A stretch of 64,000 bases of DNA from Lachnospiraceae bacterium (GCA_017521605.1 JAFXCD010000041.1:39175-103174); one strand, 5' to 3'; counted from the stretch's first letter, positions 1 through 9,113 are shown. A program made the numbers and translations. Notes: a model not told the origin generated them from the sequence alone.

Positions 1-84
1 CTACGGATTTGCGGATATGAAACCTATGGAGGCTACACCGAATATGTTGTAAGGAACGGATTGGCTTGTTTGGACGCAGGATGA
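1..84 (+). CDS. 3' end of an unidentified gene (5' truncated)
   Basis: Frame 1 is open from the window edge to a TGA at 82-84 and gives only the last 27 residues, ending in VRNGLACLDAG. It lies 43 bases before fucU on the same strand, so it is probably part of the same sugar-utilisation operon. The fragment is too short to assign: an isomerase, kinase or aldolase of deoxysugar breakdown would fit the context, but no motif shows which. The following gap carries the fucU ribosome binding site. Confidence 0.5.
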   Translation, partial: LRICGYETYGGYTEYVVRNGLACLDAG

Positions 85-127
85 AAAATAGGATCCCGTA
101 AGGGAGCATTTACAGGAGGACGAAAAT

Positions 128-568
128 ATGTTAAAAGGAATATCACCCCTTCTTTCACCCATGCTTTTAAAGGTGTTGTGTGAAATGGGACATGGAGACA
201 CGATTGTGATTGCAGATGGTAACTTCCCGGCTGAAACCATGGGAAAGGAAGGCATCGTCATCCGTATGGATGGTCATGGAGTACCGGAGATTCTGGAAGC
301 CATTTTAGAGGTTTTCCCTCTTGACCAATATGTGGAAAAGCCTGTATATTTAATGGAGAGAGTGCCCGGGGACAATGCGGACGTTTCTATTTGGAAAACC
401 TATGAGAGCCAGATTGCAAAAGCAGAAGAGAGAGGTGTAAGCGTTATTGATAAACTGGAGCGCTTTGCATTCTATGAGGAAGCTAAGAAAGCTTATGCGG
501 TAATAGCTACCTCTGAAACAAGCCAGTATGCTAATGTTATATTGAAGAAAGGATGTGTACTTCTTTAG
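128..568 (+). CDS. fucU: L-fucose mutarotase (RbsD/FucU family)
   Basis: This 146-residue protein matches E. coli FucU along its length from memory: the opening MLKGISPLLSP, the EMGHGD motif with His22 (the catalytic histidine of the family) and the closing run of Tyr, Asn and the LLKKG-like end. FucU interconverts the alpha and beta anomers of L-fucose so that the isomerase can use it. RbsD, the ribose pyranase, is the close alternative, but the length and N-terminus favour FucU. An AGGAGG-type site lies about 8 bases before the ATG. It follows a truncated gene closely, so it is probably the last gene of a fucose operon lying mostly outside the window. Confidence 0.88.
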   Translation: MLKGISPLLSPMLLKVLCEMGHGDTIVIADGNFPAETMGKEGIVIRMDGHGVPEILEAILEVFPLDQYVEKPVYLMERVPGDNADVSIWKTYESQIAKAEERGVSVIDKLERFAFYEEAKKAYAVIATSETSQYANVILKKGCVLL

Positions 569-632
569 TATAATTGGTGATAGAAAGTCTGTGGGCATGA
601 ATTCATATTGCAGATAAAGGGGAGATAGAATT

Positions 633-1940
633 ATGAAAAAAAGAAGTGGTTTATTGTGTGTGTTATTTATTATGATTATGCTGTGTACAGCATGTGGTAA
701 AGAAACCGGTCAGGAAACGACGGGAAATGACGAGGGTGTCAATTTTCGGGATGAAAATGTGTTTGCAACCAATGAAGAGCTTTTTGATTTTGTAATGGAA
801 AATTGGAAAAATCATACTGAGGATGCCATATATGAGTATACAGGAAAAGAGATACAGACATTAATGAGTAAGGAGGATTTTACCGGTGTTTTCCAGAGAC
901 TTTCTGTCATTGGCGGAGAACTGCTGAGCGTTTCTGAACCGCAGGTTACTTCTTCCTTCGGAACGGATGTGTATACCGCAGTTGTAGAATTCAAAAATGT
1001 AACATTGAACTTAACTGTTTCCATGAAAGTGGCGAAAATATCCGGTTTTACTTACAATATCCATTTTAAGGATACCTTCGAAATACGTCATGATAATAAT
1101 ATTGTAGAAAAACATTTTGTTTTCAAAAACGATGGATGTGAGCTGAATGCGGTATATACTTATGTGGATGATGGAGAAAAGCACCCGGCGGTTCTGCTGA
1201 TTGCCGGTTCCGGTCCCAGTGATTACAATGAGACTATCGGTTTACTTTCACCCTTTCAGGATATTGCACAGGGATTGGCACAAAGAGGAGTAAATTCCCT
1301 TCGACTGGACAAGCGAACTTTGAATGGTACCCCCAATACCAAGGTGGGAGTGGAGGAGGAATATTTTGCAGATTGTCGAGAAGCCATTGCTTTTCTGAAA
1401 GAGCAAAATATTAGTAACTTGTATTTGTTGGGACATAGTCTGGGAGGACAGATAGCTCCGGAATTGGCAGCAAAGGATGAAGATATTGATGGTATGATAT
1501 TGTTTAACAGTACTCCACGTCATCTGGCAGATTTGGCCTGTGATCAGTATATTGCCATGGACCCTGGAAACAAGAATACATATATTGCCTGTGCAGAAGA
1601 AGCAAAGAAGGTACAGAATATGGAATCGGAAGTAAGATACTATTTCGGAGCGGACGACTATTATTGGTCTACCTACAATTTGTTAGATACTATTGAAAGC
1701 ATAAAGGCTGCTAACATTAATACACTGATTATTAACAGTACTTATGATAATCAGATTTTTCAGACCGATATAGATATATGGAAAGAACAGTTAGAAGATG
1801 ATGAAAATGTGACAATTCATGTATATGAGGATATCAGTCATTTTGGATATAAAATAGATACCAAAAATACGGTATTACTTTACAAAAAGTCGGATTTTCC
1901 TGTAGAATTATTGGAGGAGTTTGCCGGATTTTGTGAGTAA
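633..1940 (+). CDS. Secreted alpha/beta hydrolase lipoprotein with N-terminal DUF3887-like domain
   Basis: The 435-residue protein begins with a lipoprotein-like signal ending near Cys21 (MLCTAC; the lipobox is non-canonical at -3). Residues about 45-145 resemble the DUF3887 domain often fused to exported hydrolases. The rest is an alpha/beta hydrolase: an oxyanion-type AGSGP segment near residue 191, nucleophile elbow GHSLGG with Ser269, a candidate acid Asp372 in NSTYDNQ, and His403 in EDISHFG. It probably acts outside the membrane as an esterase or peptidase-like hydrolase; the substrate is unknown. It has its own ribosome binding site (GGGGAGA) and is not obviously cotranscribed with fucU for a functional reason. 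Confidence 0.8.
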   Translation: MKKRSGLLCVLFIMIMLCTACGKETGQETTGNDEGVNFRDENVFATNEELFDFVMENWKNHTEDAIYEYTGKEIQTLMSKEDFTGVFQRLSVIGGELLSVSEPQVTSSFGTDVYTAVVEFKNVTLNLTVSMKVAKISGFTYNIHFKDTFEIRHDNNIVEKHFVFKNDGCELNAVYTYVDDGEKHPAVLLIAGSGPSDYNETIGLLSPFQDIAQGLAQRGVNSLRLDKRTLNGTPNTKVGVEEEYFADCREAIAFLKEQNISNLYLLGHSLGGQIAPELAAKDEDIDGMILFNSTPRHLADLACDQYIAMDPGNKNTYIACAEEAKKVQNMESEVRYYFGADDYYWSTYNLLDTIESIKAANINTLIINSTYDNQIFQTDIDIWKEQLEDDENVTIHVYEDISHFGYKIDTKNTVLLYKKSDFPVELLEEFAGFCE

Positions 1941-2014
1941 CGATTTCTTTATGTAAATGGAGTAGTCTTTGGGAAGGTGTTTGTGATAATACAGACATAA
2001 AGGAGGTATGGTTT

Positions 2015-2269
2015 ATGTTTGATTTTCTGAAAAGCAGTAAACACGGTGGATTGGAAGTATATCTGGAACGCATTCAGATGAATATGGAAAATAATTATAA
2101 GGATGCGGCACAGATGAATCTGAACGAGATGGAAGAACTGTTCAAACAGCTGTCAGAGGCCGGTAAGCTGAATGACAAACAGAAGGAACGATATGAAAGC
2201 TTGATTCATTCCTTACGTATTCGTATGAAGAATTTTACGCATAAGGACCAGAAACCTTATTGGACTTAA
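2015..2269 (+). CDS. Small conserved-looking hypothetical protein
   Basis: This 84-residue, highly charged, probably helical protein (acidic first half, basic C-terminus) has no motif I recognise. It contains no signal peptide or membrane segment. A very strong AAAGGAGGT site at about 1999 lies at correct spacing from the ATG, and a perfect hairpin terminator follows 14 bases after the stop, so it is very likely a real gene. It may be read through from the hydrolase gene upstream; the 75-base gap shows no clear promoter. Confidence 0.7.
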   Translation: MFDFLKSSKHGGLEVYLERIQMNMENNYKDAAQMNLNEMEELFKQLSEAGKLNDKQKERYESLIHSLRIRMKNFTHKDQKPYWT

Positions 2270-2283
2270 ACTATAATCGTGAA

Positions 2284-2310
2284 AAAAGACCGGATATGCT
2301 CCGGTCTTTT
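2284..2310. terminator. Bidirectional rho-independent terminator
   Basis: Perfect 11-bp inverted repeat (AAAAGACCGGA / TCCGGTCTTTT) with a 5-base loop. A-rich on the left and T-rich on the right, it can end transcription from both convergent neighbours (the small gene at 2015 and the minus-strand gene ending at 2325). Confidence 0.85.
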
Positions 2311-2324
2311 GTTATTCTGTGTCA

Positions 2325-3239
2325 TTATTCAGCATCAGGACGGAATTTATCCGGATCCCAATCTTCATCGAAATAGAACTCATTATAATACATATTTACG
2401 TTTTCCTCTTCTTCATCAACTCCGAAGGTAACAACTATAAAAGACGTTGCTTCTTCATCTTCCAATTGTTGGTATGCATCCTCCATTGCGAAGGTGATTA
2501 GGAGGTCTTCATCTAATGAGTTAGAATATTTTTTGAAAATTTCTTCTAACTGCTCATAGGTATGGCAGGTTCTGAAAAAATCCCCGTTGAAACGTGTACC
2601 AAATGCTTGATGGTGAGGGGTAAATTTCATCAAAACTCCGCCAATAGTCGGGTTTGCAGAGTATTCAACCTCTTTTAATTCGTCCAATTGTTTTTCATAA
2701 TCAGAAAAATCAAGGGGTTTTCCGTTTACAAAAACAGCTGTATATCCGTAATCGCAGCCAAGTTGTATGGGAGAGTCTGTTTCAATGAAAGTATCACTAT
2801 CAAGTTTTTCGATATCTTCTGTGGATGATATGCCGAAATCAGAACGAATCTCGTTGTCTTCCATATCGTAGAAATAAAATACTTTAGAGATTAGGTTTCC
2901 ATGTTCATCTATCATCTCTTCCGCTATATCGGAATAGAACCTGTCGGTCCGGTCTTTTTCTTCTGCAAAAATATCACCTGCGTTTATAAGGCCACCGGAA
3001 CCATTAATGAATTTACCGTCTTCATCATATAATTGATAACTTCCTGAGGGACGGTATACATCAATGTCATCTTCGATCATCTTTCCTACAACAACTTGAA
3101 AATTTTTAGACAGATCATATTTCTGTCCTTCCACAGTAATTATGTTTGGCTGCTTCTTTCCGAAAAAGATAAAAGCAATAACACCACCGACGATACACAA
3201 TATCAGTATGAGTAATACTATTTTTGTTTTTTTCTTCAT
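2325..3239 (-). CDS. Membrane-anchored hypothetical protein
   Basis: The protein (304 residues from the preferred start) has a short lysine-rich N-terminus followed by one hydrophobic segment (residues about 6-26) and then a long, acidic, soluble part, so it is a bitopic or secreted protein with the bulk outside. No family is recognised. An in-frame ATG lies 15 bases upstream at 3254, but a GGGGGA ribosome binding site falls just after it and at proper spacing from the ATG at 3239, so the inner start is chosen. A TTGCAT-17-TATGCT promoter lies just upstream on the minus strand. The gene is monocistronic and convergent with the gene at 2015. Confidence 0.75.
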   Translation of the reverse strand: MKKKTKIVLLILILCIVGGVIAFIFFGKKQPNIITVEGQKYDLSKNFQVVVGKMIEDDIDVYRPSGSYQLYDEDGKFINGSGGLINAGDIFAEEKDRTDRFYSDIAEEMIDEHGNLISKVFYFYDMEDNEIRSDFGISSTEDIEKLDSDTFIETDSPIQLGCDYGYTAVFVNGKPLDFSDYEKQLDELKEVEYSANPTIGGVLMKFTPHHQAFGTRFNGDFFRTCHTYEQLEEIFKKYSNSLDEDLLITFAMEDAYQQLEDEEATSFIVVTFGVDEEEENVNMYYNEFYFDEDWDPDKFRPDAE

Positions 3240-3279
3240 AATAATTTCCCCCATTTAAGAAAGTAGTTTATCCTGCTAA

Positions 3280-3308
3280 AGCATAACATTATATTTATAA
3301 AAATGCAA
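3280..3308 (-). promoter_or_regulatory. Predicted sigma-A promoter for the gene ending at 2325
   Basis: On the minus strand, TTGCAT (3308-3303) and TATGCT (3285-3280) are separated by 17 bases, about 40 bases before the start codon at 3239. Confidence 0.6.
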
Positions 3309-3321
3309 ACAGAAGTAAATG

Positions 3322-3351
3322 TTTACAAATGATGAGCTTATGTGTCATAAT
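3322..3351 (+). promoter_or_regulatory. Predicted promoter for the DMT transporter gene
   Basis: TTTACA (3322-3327), 18-base spacer, CATAAT (3346-3351), about 40 bases before the start codon. The -35 overlaps a short palindrome GTAAA-TG-TTTAC (3315-3326) that could be an operator. It is divergent from the promoter at 3280-3308. Confidence 0.5.
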
Positions 3352-3390
3352 GACTAATAAAATGCTTAATAAGGAATTGGAGTAATGGGT

Positions 3391-4248
3391 ATGAATAAAC
3401 AAAGACAAGCGAAATTAATGATAAGCCTGTCCATGATTATTTTTGGTACCATAGGGGTGTTTTCCAGAAGTATTACCGTAACGTCGGGAGAGCTTGCTTT
3501 ATACAGAGCTATCTTGGCGGCAGTGCTGATCGGTGGGTATTTTCTGATAGCAGGGAAGAAGATTGATTTTAAGTCGATAAAAAAGGAATTGTGGCTTTTG
3601 TTACTTTCCGGTATGGCCATGGGTGTGAACTGGATTTTGCTGTTTGAAGCCTATAAGCATACTACCATTTCCATAGCGACCCTGAGCTATTATTTTGCAC
3701 CGGTGATTGTGATGGTGGTTTGCCCCATATTATTTCGGGAGAAGATTACCAAGAAGCAGCTTCTTTGCTTTGTAATGTCTACGGCAGGTCTGGTGCTTAT
3801 CATCGGATTTGATGGCGGAGGCGGAAGTAACCACTTTTTAGGAATTCTGCTGGGATTGGGAGCGGCAGTGTTTTATGCTACCGTAATCCTACTCAACAAA
3901 TTCATTAAGAATGTGGAAGGAATCCAAAGAACTTTTTTACAATTTCTGGCGGCCATTGTGATTTTGTTTCCCTATGTGTTGATTAGCGGGGACCTGAAGA
4001 TTGGAGAATTAGACCCAAAGGGTTGGTTTTGCCTTTTGACAGTAGGGCTGATACATACGGGAATTACTTATTGCATGTATTTTACGGCCATGAAGGAGCT
4101 AAAGGGACAGGAGGTGGCGATTTTAAGCTATCTGGACCCCCTGGTGGCAGTGGCTATATCCTTTATTGTACTGGGAGAACCCATGACAATCTTGCAGATG
4201 CTGGGTGGAGTATTGATACTGGGCTTCACTTTGTGGAATGAGCGATGA
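3391..4248 (+). CDS. DMT-superfamily (EamA) transporter
   Basis: This 285-residue integral membrane protein has about ten hydrophobic segments arranged as two EamA repeats, the standard size for the drug/metabolite transporter family. Such proteins export small metabolites such as amino acids or nucleotide-related compounds across the cytoplasmic membrane; the substrate cannot be read from the sequence. The second repeat keeps the typical KGQEVAILSYLDP and VLGEP elements of the carboxylate/amino-acid type. A GGAG site 8 bases before the ATG at 3391 favours it over the ATG at 3385. It has its own promoter and is followed by the separate livJ promoter. Confidence 0.85.
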   Translation: MNKQRQAKLMISLSMIIFGTIGVFSRSITVTSGELALYRAILAAVLIGGYFLIAGKKIDFKSIKKELWLLLLSGMAMGVNWILLFEAYKHTTISIATLSYYFAPVIVMVVCPILFREKITKKQLLCFVMSTAGLVLIIGFDGGGGSNHFLGILLGLGAAVFYATVILLNKFIKNVEGIQRTFLQFLAAIVILFPYVLISGDLKIGELDPKGWFCLLTVGLIHTGITYCMYFTAMKELKGQEVAILSYLDPLVAVAISFIVLGEPMTILQMLGGVLILGFTLWNER

Positions 4249-4255
4249 GAAAATG

Positions 4256-4285
4256 TTGACAAAAGTAAGGGTTTAGGTTTAAGAT
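4256..4285 (+). promoter_or_regulatory. Predicted promoter of the liv operon
   Basis: Perfect -35 TTGACA (4256-4261), 18-base spacer, -10 TAAGAT (4280-4285), about 37 bases before livJ, which also has an AGGAGG ribosome binding site at 4308. Confidence 0.65.
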
Positions 4286-4321
4286 AGTTCGAAAGTAACA
4301 AAATTATAGGAGGAAAGTATT

Positions 4322-5503
4322 ATGAAAAAGATTGTTAGTGTGTTACTTGCAACAGTACTTGCAATCGGATGCTTAACCGGATGTGGCGAAAAAGCAGCTG
4401 ATTCAGGTAATAACCAGCAGGCATCCAATTCGGGTGAATTGGTATTTAAGATTGGCGGTTCAGGTCCTTTGACCGGTGGCGCAGCAGCATATGGTGATGC
4501 TGTAAACAAGGGTGCCCAGATTGCAGTTGATGAAATCAATGCAGCAGGTGGTATCAATGGTGTTAAGCTTGAATGGAAGATGGAAGATGATGAGCATGAT
4601 GCTGAAAAGGGTGTAAATGCTTATAATAGCTTAAAGGACTGGGGTATGCAGATTATGATGGGTACCGTTACCAGTGCTCCCTGTATCGCAGTAGAAGCAG
4701 AAGCTTCTAACGATAACATGTTCCTGATCACTCCTTCAGGTACTGCTGTAGATTGTATCAGTGGCTCTAACGCATTCCGTTTGTGTTTCTCTGATCCTGC
4801 ACAGGGTACTAAGTCAGCAGAGTACATTGGAGTAAACAAGCTGGCTACCAAGGTTGCTGTTATTTATGACAGCTCTGACCCTTATTCAGCAGGTATCTGC
4901 GAAAGCTTTAAGGCAGAGGCTTCTAAGCAGGGTATTGAAGTTGTAGCAAGTGAAGCATTTACCGCAGATAGCAAGACTGACTTTAAGGTACAGTTACAGA
5001 AGGCAAAGGATAGCGGCGCAGAGTTATTATTCCTTCCCATTTACTATCAGGAAGCTTCATTAATACTGTCTCAGGCAAACGAAATGGGCTTTAGTCCTAA
5101 GATTTTCGGTTGTGACGGTTTAGATGGTATTCTTGGTGTAGAAAACTTTGATGTTTCTTTGGCAGAAGGTGTTATGTTACTGACTCCTTTCGCAGCAGAC
5201 GCACAGGATGAACTGACTAAGAAGTTCGTAGCTACTTATGCTGAGAAGTTCAATGGTGAAGTTCCTATGCAGTTCGCAGCAGATGCTTATGATGCTATCT
5301 ATGCAATCAAGGCAGCTATTGAAAAGTCAGGTGCTACTGCAGATATGTCAGCTTCTGAAATCTGCGATAAGATGAGTGCAGCAATGACTGAGATTACCTT
5401 AACAGGTCTTACCGGTACCATTACATGGGATGCTTCAGGCGAACCTAATAAGGAGCCTAAGGCAGTTGTTATTGAAAATGGTGCTTACAAGGCAATGCAG
5501 TAA
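4322..5503 (+). CDS. livJ: Branched-chain amino acid ABC transporter substrate-binding lipoprotein
   Basis: The 393-residue protein has a lipoprotein signal with lipobox LTGC (Cys21), a Gly/Asn/Ser linker, then the periplasmic-binding-protein type I fold of the Leu/Ile/Val receptor family (GPLTGGAAAYGDAVNKGA at the start of the domain). It would be tethered to the outer face of the membrane and deliver branched-chain amino acids, or a related compound, to LivHM. It heads a complete importer operon livJ-livH-livM-livG-livF. A terminator and a second promoter between livJ and livH suggest that the binding protein is made in excess. The gene is rich in codons typical of high expression. Confidence 0.92.
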   Translation: MKKIVSVLLATVLAIGCLTGCGEKAADSGNNQQASNSGELVFKIGGSGPLTGGAAAYGDAVNKGAQIAVDEINAAGGINGVKLEWKMEDDEHDAEKGVNAYNSLKDWGMQIMMGTVTSAPCIAVEAEASNDNMFLITPSGTAVDCISGSNAFRLCFSDPAQGTKSAEYIGVNKLATKVAVIYDSSDPYSAGICESFKAEASKQGIEVVASEAFTADSKTDFKVQLQKAKDSGAELLFLPIYYQEASLILSQANEMGFSPKIFGCDGLDGILGVENFDVSLAEGVMLLTPFAADAQDELTKKFVATYAEKFNGEVPMQFAADAYDAIYAIKAAIEKSGATADMSASEICDKMSAAMTEITLTGLTGTITWDASGEPNKEPKAVVIENGAYKAMQ

Positions 5504-5538
5504 GAAACGGTTGTTTTTAATAGTGAGTAAATAATAGA

Positions 5539-5578
5539 GGGATTCCTGAAACAGTAATGTTTTCAGGAGTCCCTTTTT
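5539..5578 (+). terminator. Intrinsic terminator between livJ and livH
   Basis: 13-bp stem (GGGATTCCTGAAA / TTTCAGGAGTCCC, one G-T pair), 9-base loop, followed by TTTTT. Its position inside the operon fits partial termination after the binding-protein gene. Confidence 0.8.
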
Positions 5579-5589
5579 ACATGATTTTC

Positions 5590-5619
5590 TTGCTATAAAT
5601 TAAGGGGATGTGTTATAAT
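5590..5619 (+). promoter_or_regulatory. Predicted internal promoter for livHMGF
   Basis: TTGCTA (5590-5595), 18-base spacer, perfect TATAAT (5614-5619), about 32 bases before livH and just after the intrinsic terminator. Confidence 0.6.
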
Positions 5620-5651
5620 CAACCATATTATAAACAAAGAAGGGGACAAAT

Positions 5652-6536
5652 ATGAGTTTTGTACAGTTTTTGATTAATGGTATCAGTCTGGGTAGCGTAT
5701 ATGCAATTATAGCATTGGGTTATACCATGGTATACGGTATTGCAAAGATGTTAAACTTTGCCCATGGTGATGTGATTATGATAGGAGCATATACCGTACT
5801 TACCCTGTTGACAGGAGTGGGTGTACATCCACTTATTGCAGTGATTATCGGTATGGTGGCCTGTACTGCTTTGGGAATTACAATTGAGAAGATTGCTTAT
5901 AAGCCTTTGCGAAATGCTTCTTCTTCTCTGGCAGTATTGATAACAGCTATCGGTGTCAGCTATTTTCTGCAGAATATTGCATTGTTAATTTTCGGAGCAG
6001 ATACAAAGTCCTTTATTAATATTATTACTCTGCCATCACTATCTTTGTCAGGAGGAGAGCTGGTGCTTACAGGTACTACCATAGTGACTATTATTGCTTG
6101 TATTATTATTATGATTGGTTTGACTCTGTTTGTAAATAAAACCAAGCCCGGAAGAGCCATGAAGGCGGTTTCAGAGGATCGTGGGGCAGCACAGCTGATG
6201 GGTGTTAATGTAAATGCAACCATTTCACTGACCTTTGCTATTGGTTCCGGTCTGGCAGCCATTGCAGGTGTACTGCTTTGTTCGGCATATCCCAGTCTGA
6301 CCCCCTATACCGGTGCGATGCCGGGTATTAAGGCGTTCGTAGCAGCGGTATTCGGTGGTATCGGTTCTATTCCGGGAGCTATGGTAGGAGGTATTTTGCT
6401 TGGTATTATTGAAATTTTGGGAAAAGCTTACATATCTTCTCAAGTAGCGGATGCTATCGTGTTTGCAGTGTTGATTATTGTGTTGTTGGTAAAACCTACC
6501 GGTTTGTTTGGCAAGAATATTCAAGAGAAAGTGTAG
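5652..6536 (+). CDS. livH: Branched-chain amino acid ABC transporter permease LivH
   Basis: This 294-residue polytopic membrane protein has the family opening (QFLINGISLGSVYAIIALG), the NFAHGDVIMIGAY segment diagnostic of LivH, and a late AAVFGGIGSIPGAMVGG loop that contacts the ATPases. It forms the transmembrane channel with LivM. An AGGGGACA ribosome binding site precedes the ATG; livM starts nine bases after its stop. Confidence 0.93.
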   Translation: MSFVQFLINGISLGSVYAIIALGYTMVYGIAKMLNFAHGDVIMIGAYTVLTLLTGVGVHPLIAVIIGMVACTALGITIEKIAYKPLRNASSSLAVLITAIGVSYFLQNIALLIFGADTKSFINIITLPSLSLSGGELVLTGTTIVTIIACIIIMIGLTLFVNKTKPGRAMKAVSEDRGAAQLMGVNVNATISLTFAIGSGLAAIAGVLLCSAYPSLTPYTGAMPGIKAFVAAVFGGIGSIPGAMVGGILLGIIEILGKAYISSQVADAIVFAVLIIVLLVKPTGLFGKNIQEKV

Positions 6537-6545
6537 GGGATTGCT

Positions 6546-7613
6546 ATGAAGAAAAATATTTTTAAGAACATGAACAAAACTACAAAAAGCAATCTGATTA
6601 CCTACGCGCTGGTGATTGTTGTATATATTATTGTACAGATATTGGTTAGCACCGGTAGTATTTCCAATTTGATGAAGGGTCTTCTAGTACCCCTTTGTGT
6701 ATATGTGATTGCAGCGATTTCTTTGAACCTGGTAGTAGGTATTTCCGGAGAGTTGAGTCTGGGACATGCAGGATTTATGTGTGTGGGTGCTTATTCCAGT
6801 TCCTTCTTTTCCGTACTGACCAAGGATGTCTTGCCGGAGATTATCAGATTTCCATTGGCAATATTAATTGGTGCAGCAGTGGCTGCGGTATTCGGTATCC
6901 TGATTGGTATTCCGGTATTAAAATTGCGTGGTGACTATCTGGCCATTGTTACACTGGCTTTTGGTGAAATTATTAAGAATCTGATGAATGTAATGTATAT
7001 CGGTCGTGACAGCAGAGGGTTACATTTTTCTGCCACGGATACTACAGCCTTAAATTTGGAAGAGGGAGGAAAGGTTATCGTAAAGGGCGCCCTTGGTATT
7101 ACCGGTACCCCGAAAAACTCCACCTTCACCATTGGCGTAGTATTGATATTGATTTCCCTGTTTATTATTTTGAATTTAATTAATTCCCGAAGTGGTCGTG
7201 CGATTATGGCTATTCGTGATAATCGAATTGCAGCAGAATCCGTAGGTATCAATATTACTAAGTATAAGCTCATGGCATTTACCATTTCTGCAGCACTTGC
7301 AGGTGTGGCAGGTGTATTATATGCCCACAACTTATCTACTCTGACGGTGAAGAAGTTTGATTACAATACTTCTATTCTGATACTGGTATTTGTAGTATTG
7401 GGTGGTATTGGTAATATCAGAGGCTCCGTGATTGCGGCAGTGCTATTGACTGTATTGCCTGAAGTATTGCGTGGACTTTCTGATTATCGTATGTTGATTT
7501 ATGCAATTGTTCTGATTGCAATGATGTTATTTAACTGGGCACCGGCAGCAATTAACTGGCGTGCGAAGTTGAAGGCAAAATTTAAGAAAAATAATGCGAG
7601 GGAGGCTGAATAA
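6546..7613 (+). CDS. livM: Branched-chain amino acid ABC transporter permease LivM
   Basis: The 355-residue membrane protein carries the LivM hallmarks: a longer N-terminal region, the LGHAGFMCVGAYSS segment, the GDYLAIVTLAFGEI motif and a VVLGGIGNIRGSVIAA coupling loop. It pairs with LivH as the second channel subunit. It sits tightly between livH and livG, with the livG ribosome binding site inside its last codons. Confidence 0.93.
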   Translation: MKKNIFKNMNKTTKSNLITYALVIVVYIIVQILVSTGSISNLMKGLLVPLCVYVIAAISLNLVVGISGELSLGHAGFMCVGAYSSSFFSVLTKDVLPEIIRFPLAILIGAAVAAVFGILIGIPVLKLRGDYLAIVTLAFGEIIKNLMNVMYIGRDSRGLHFSATDTTALNLEEGGKVIVKGALGITGTPKNSTFTIGVVLILISLFIILNLINSRSGRAIMAIRDNRIAAESVGINITKYKLMAFTISAALAGVAGVLYAHNLSTLTVKKFDYNTSILILVFVVLGGIGNIRGSVIAAVLLTVLPEVLRGLSDYRMLIYAIVLIAMMLFNWAPAAINWRAKLKAKFKKNNAREAE

Positions 7614-7615
7614 AT

Positions 7616-8374
7616 ATGGCAATGTTAGAAGTAAAGAATTTGTCCATTTCCTTCGGTGGTCTTCGCGCGGTGGATGGTTTTAATCTGAAAATTGAAAAGG
7701 GAATGCTTTATGGATTGATTGGTCCTAACGGAGCAGGTAAGACCACAGTATTTAACCTACTGACAGGTGTATATAAGCCTAACGAAGGCAAGGTTGTGCT
7801 GGATGGAAAGGATATTACAGGTAAATCTATTATTGATATTAACAAAGCAGGTATTGCAAGAACCTTCCAGAATATTCGTCTGTTTAAAGAATTGTCCGTG
7901 CTGGATAATGTAAAGGCCGGACTGCATAACCACAATCCGTATTCCACCTTAACCGGTATTTTGAGATTACCTAAGTATTATCAGGTGGAAAAGTCCATGA
8001 ATGAAAAGGCCATAGAAATATTAAAGGTGTTTGATTTGGATGGAGAGGCAAATATTTTAGCAAGTAATCTACCTTATGGTAAACAACGTAAGCTGGAGAT
8101 TGCCAGAGCTATTGCAACAGAGCCCAAGCTGCTTCTTTTGGATGAGCCGGCAGCAGGTATGAATCCCAACGAAACCATTGAACTGATGGATACCATCCGT
8201 TTCGTAAGGGAAAAGTTTGATACGACCATCCTTTTGATTGAACATGATATGAAGCTGGTAGGTGGTATTTGTGAAGAATTGACAGTATTGAACTTCGGTC
8301 AGGTGCTTACACAGGGAAAGACCGATAAAGTATTAAATGACCCTGCAGTAATTACTGCTTATCTGGGTGAATAG
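7616..8374 (+). CDS. livG: Branched-chain amino acid ABC transporter ATPase LivG
   Basis: A 252-residue ABC ATPase with Walker A GPNGAGKTT near residue 38, the LivG-type long insertion, a variant signature (YGKQRKLEIARA) and Walker B LLLDEPAAGMN near residue 175. It powers uptake through LivHM together with LivF. Its N-terminus MAMLEVK is shared with LivF. It starts two bases after livM, so translation is probably coupled. Confidence 0.93.
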   Translation: MAMLEVKNLSISFGGLRAVDGFNLKIEKGMLYGLIGPNGAGKTTVFNLLTGVYKPNEGKVVLDGKDITGKSIIDINKAGIARTFQNIRLFKELSVLDNVKAGLHNHNPYSTLTGILRLPKYYQVEKSMNEKAIEILKVFDLDGEANILASNLPYGKQRKLEIARAIATEPKLLLLDEPAAGMNPNETIELMDTIRFVREKFDTTILLIEHDMKLVGGICEELTVLNFGQVLTQGKTDKVLNDPAVITAYLGE

Positions 8375-8386
8375 GAGGAAAGCCAA

Positions 8387-9097
8387 ATGGCAATGTTGGA
8401 AGTAAAAGGATTGCAGGTATATTATGGTGTGATTCAGGCATTGAAGGACATTTCCTTCGAGGTAAATCAAGGCGAGGTTATTGCCTTAATCGGTGCTAAC
8501 GGTGCGGGTAAAACCACCACTCTACACACCTTGACCGGTCTTTTGCCGGCGAAGCAAGGTTCTATCATTTTTGAAGGAAAGGATATTACCAAGGTGCCTG
8601 CCCACAAAATTGTGGAGATGGGTATTGCACATGTGCCTGAGGGACGAAGAGTATTTTCCCAACTAAGCGTGTATGAAAACCTGAAGATGGGTGCTTATAC
8701 CAGAAAAGATAAAAAGGAAATCGCAGAGAATCTGGAGAATGTATACAAGCGTTTCCCCAGATTGGAGGAGCGTAAAAACCAAAGAGCCGGAACCTTGTCC
8801 GGTGGTGAACAGCAGATGCTGGCTATGGGACGTGCGCTTATGTCCAACCCCAAGATGATAGTAATGGATGAGCCCTCCATGGGTCTGTCTCCTATCTTTG
8901 TAAATGAAATTTTTGATATTATTGAGAAGGTAAGTGCCGGAGGAACCACGGTTCTTCTGGTAGAGCAGAATGCAAAGAAGGCGCTCTCTATCGCAGACAG
9001 AGCATATGTATTGGAAACCGGTAAAATCGTACTTTCCGGAGATGCCAAGGAACTTATGAATGATGATTCCATCAAGAAGGCATATCTGGGCGAATAA
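8387..9097 (+). CDS. livF: Branched-chain amino acid ABC transporter ATPase LivF
   Basis: A 236-residue ABC ATPase of LivF size, with Walker A GANGAGKTT, the AHVPEGRRVF segment typical of LivF, signature LSGGEQQMLAMGRA and Walker B MIVMDEPSMGLSP. It is the second ATPase of the importer. It follows livG by 12 bases with an AGGAGG-like site in the gap. Confidence 0.93.
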   Translation: MAMLEVKGLQVYYGVIQALKDISFEVNQGEVIALIGANGAGKTTTLHTLTGLLPAKQGSIIFEGKDITKVPAHKIVEMGIAHVPEGRRVFSQLSVYENLKMGAYTRKDKKEIAENLENVYKRFPRLEERKNQRAGTLSGGEQQMLAMGRALMSNPKMIVMDEPSMGLSPIFVNEIFDIIEKVSAGGTTVLLVEQNAKKALSIADRAYVLETGKIVLSGDAKELMNDDSIKKAYLGE

Positions 9098-9113
9098 GGA
9101 AAGGGGTAATACC

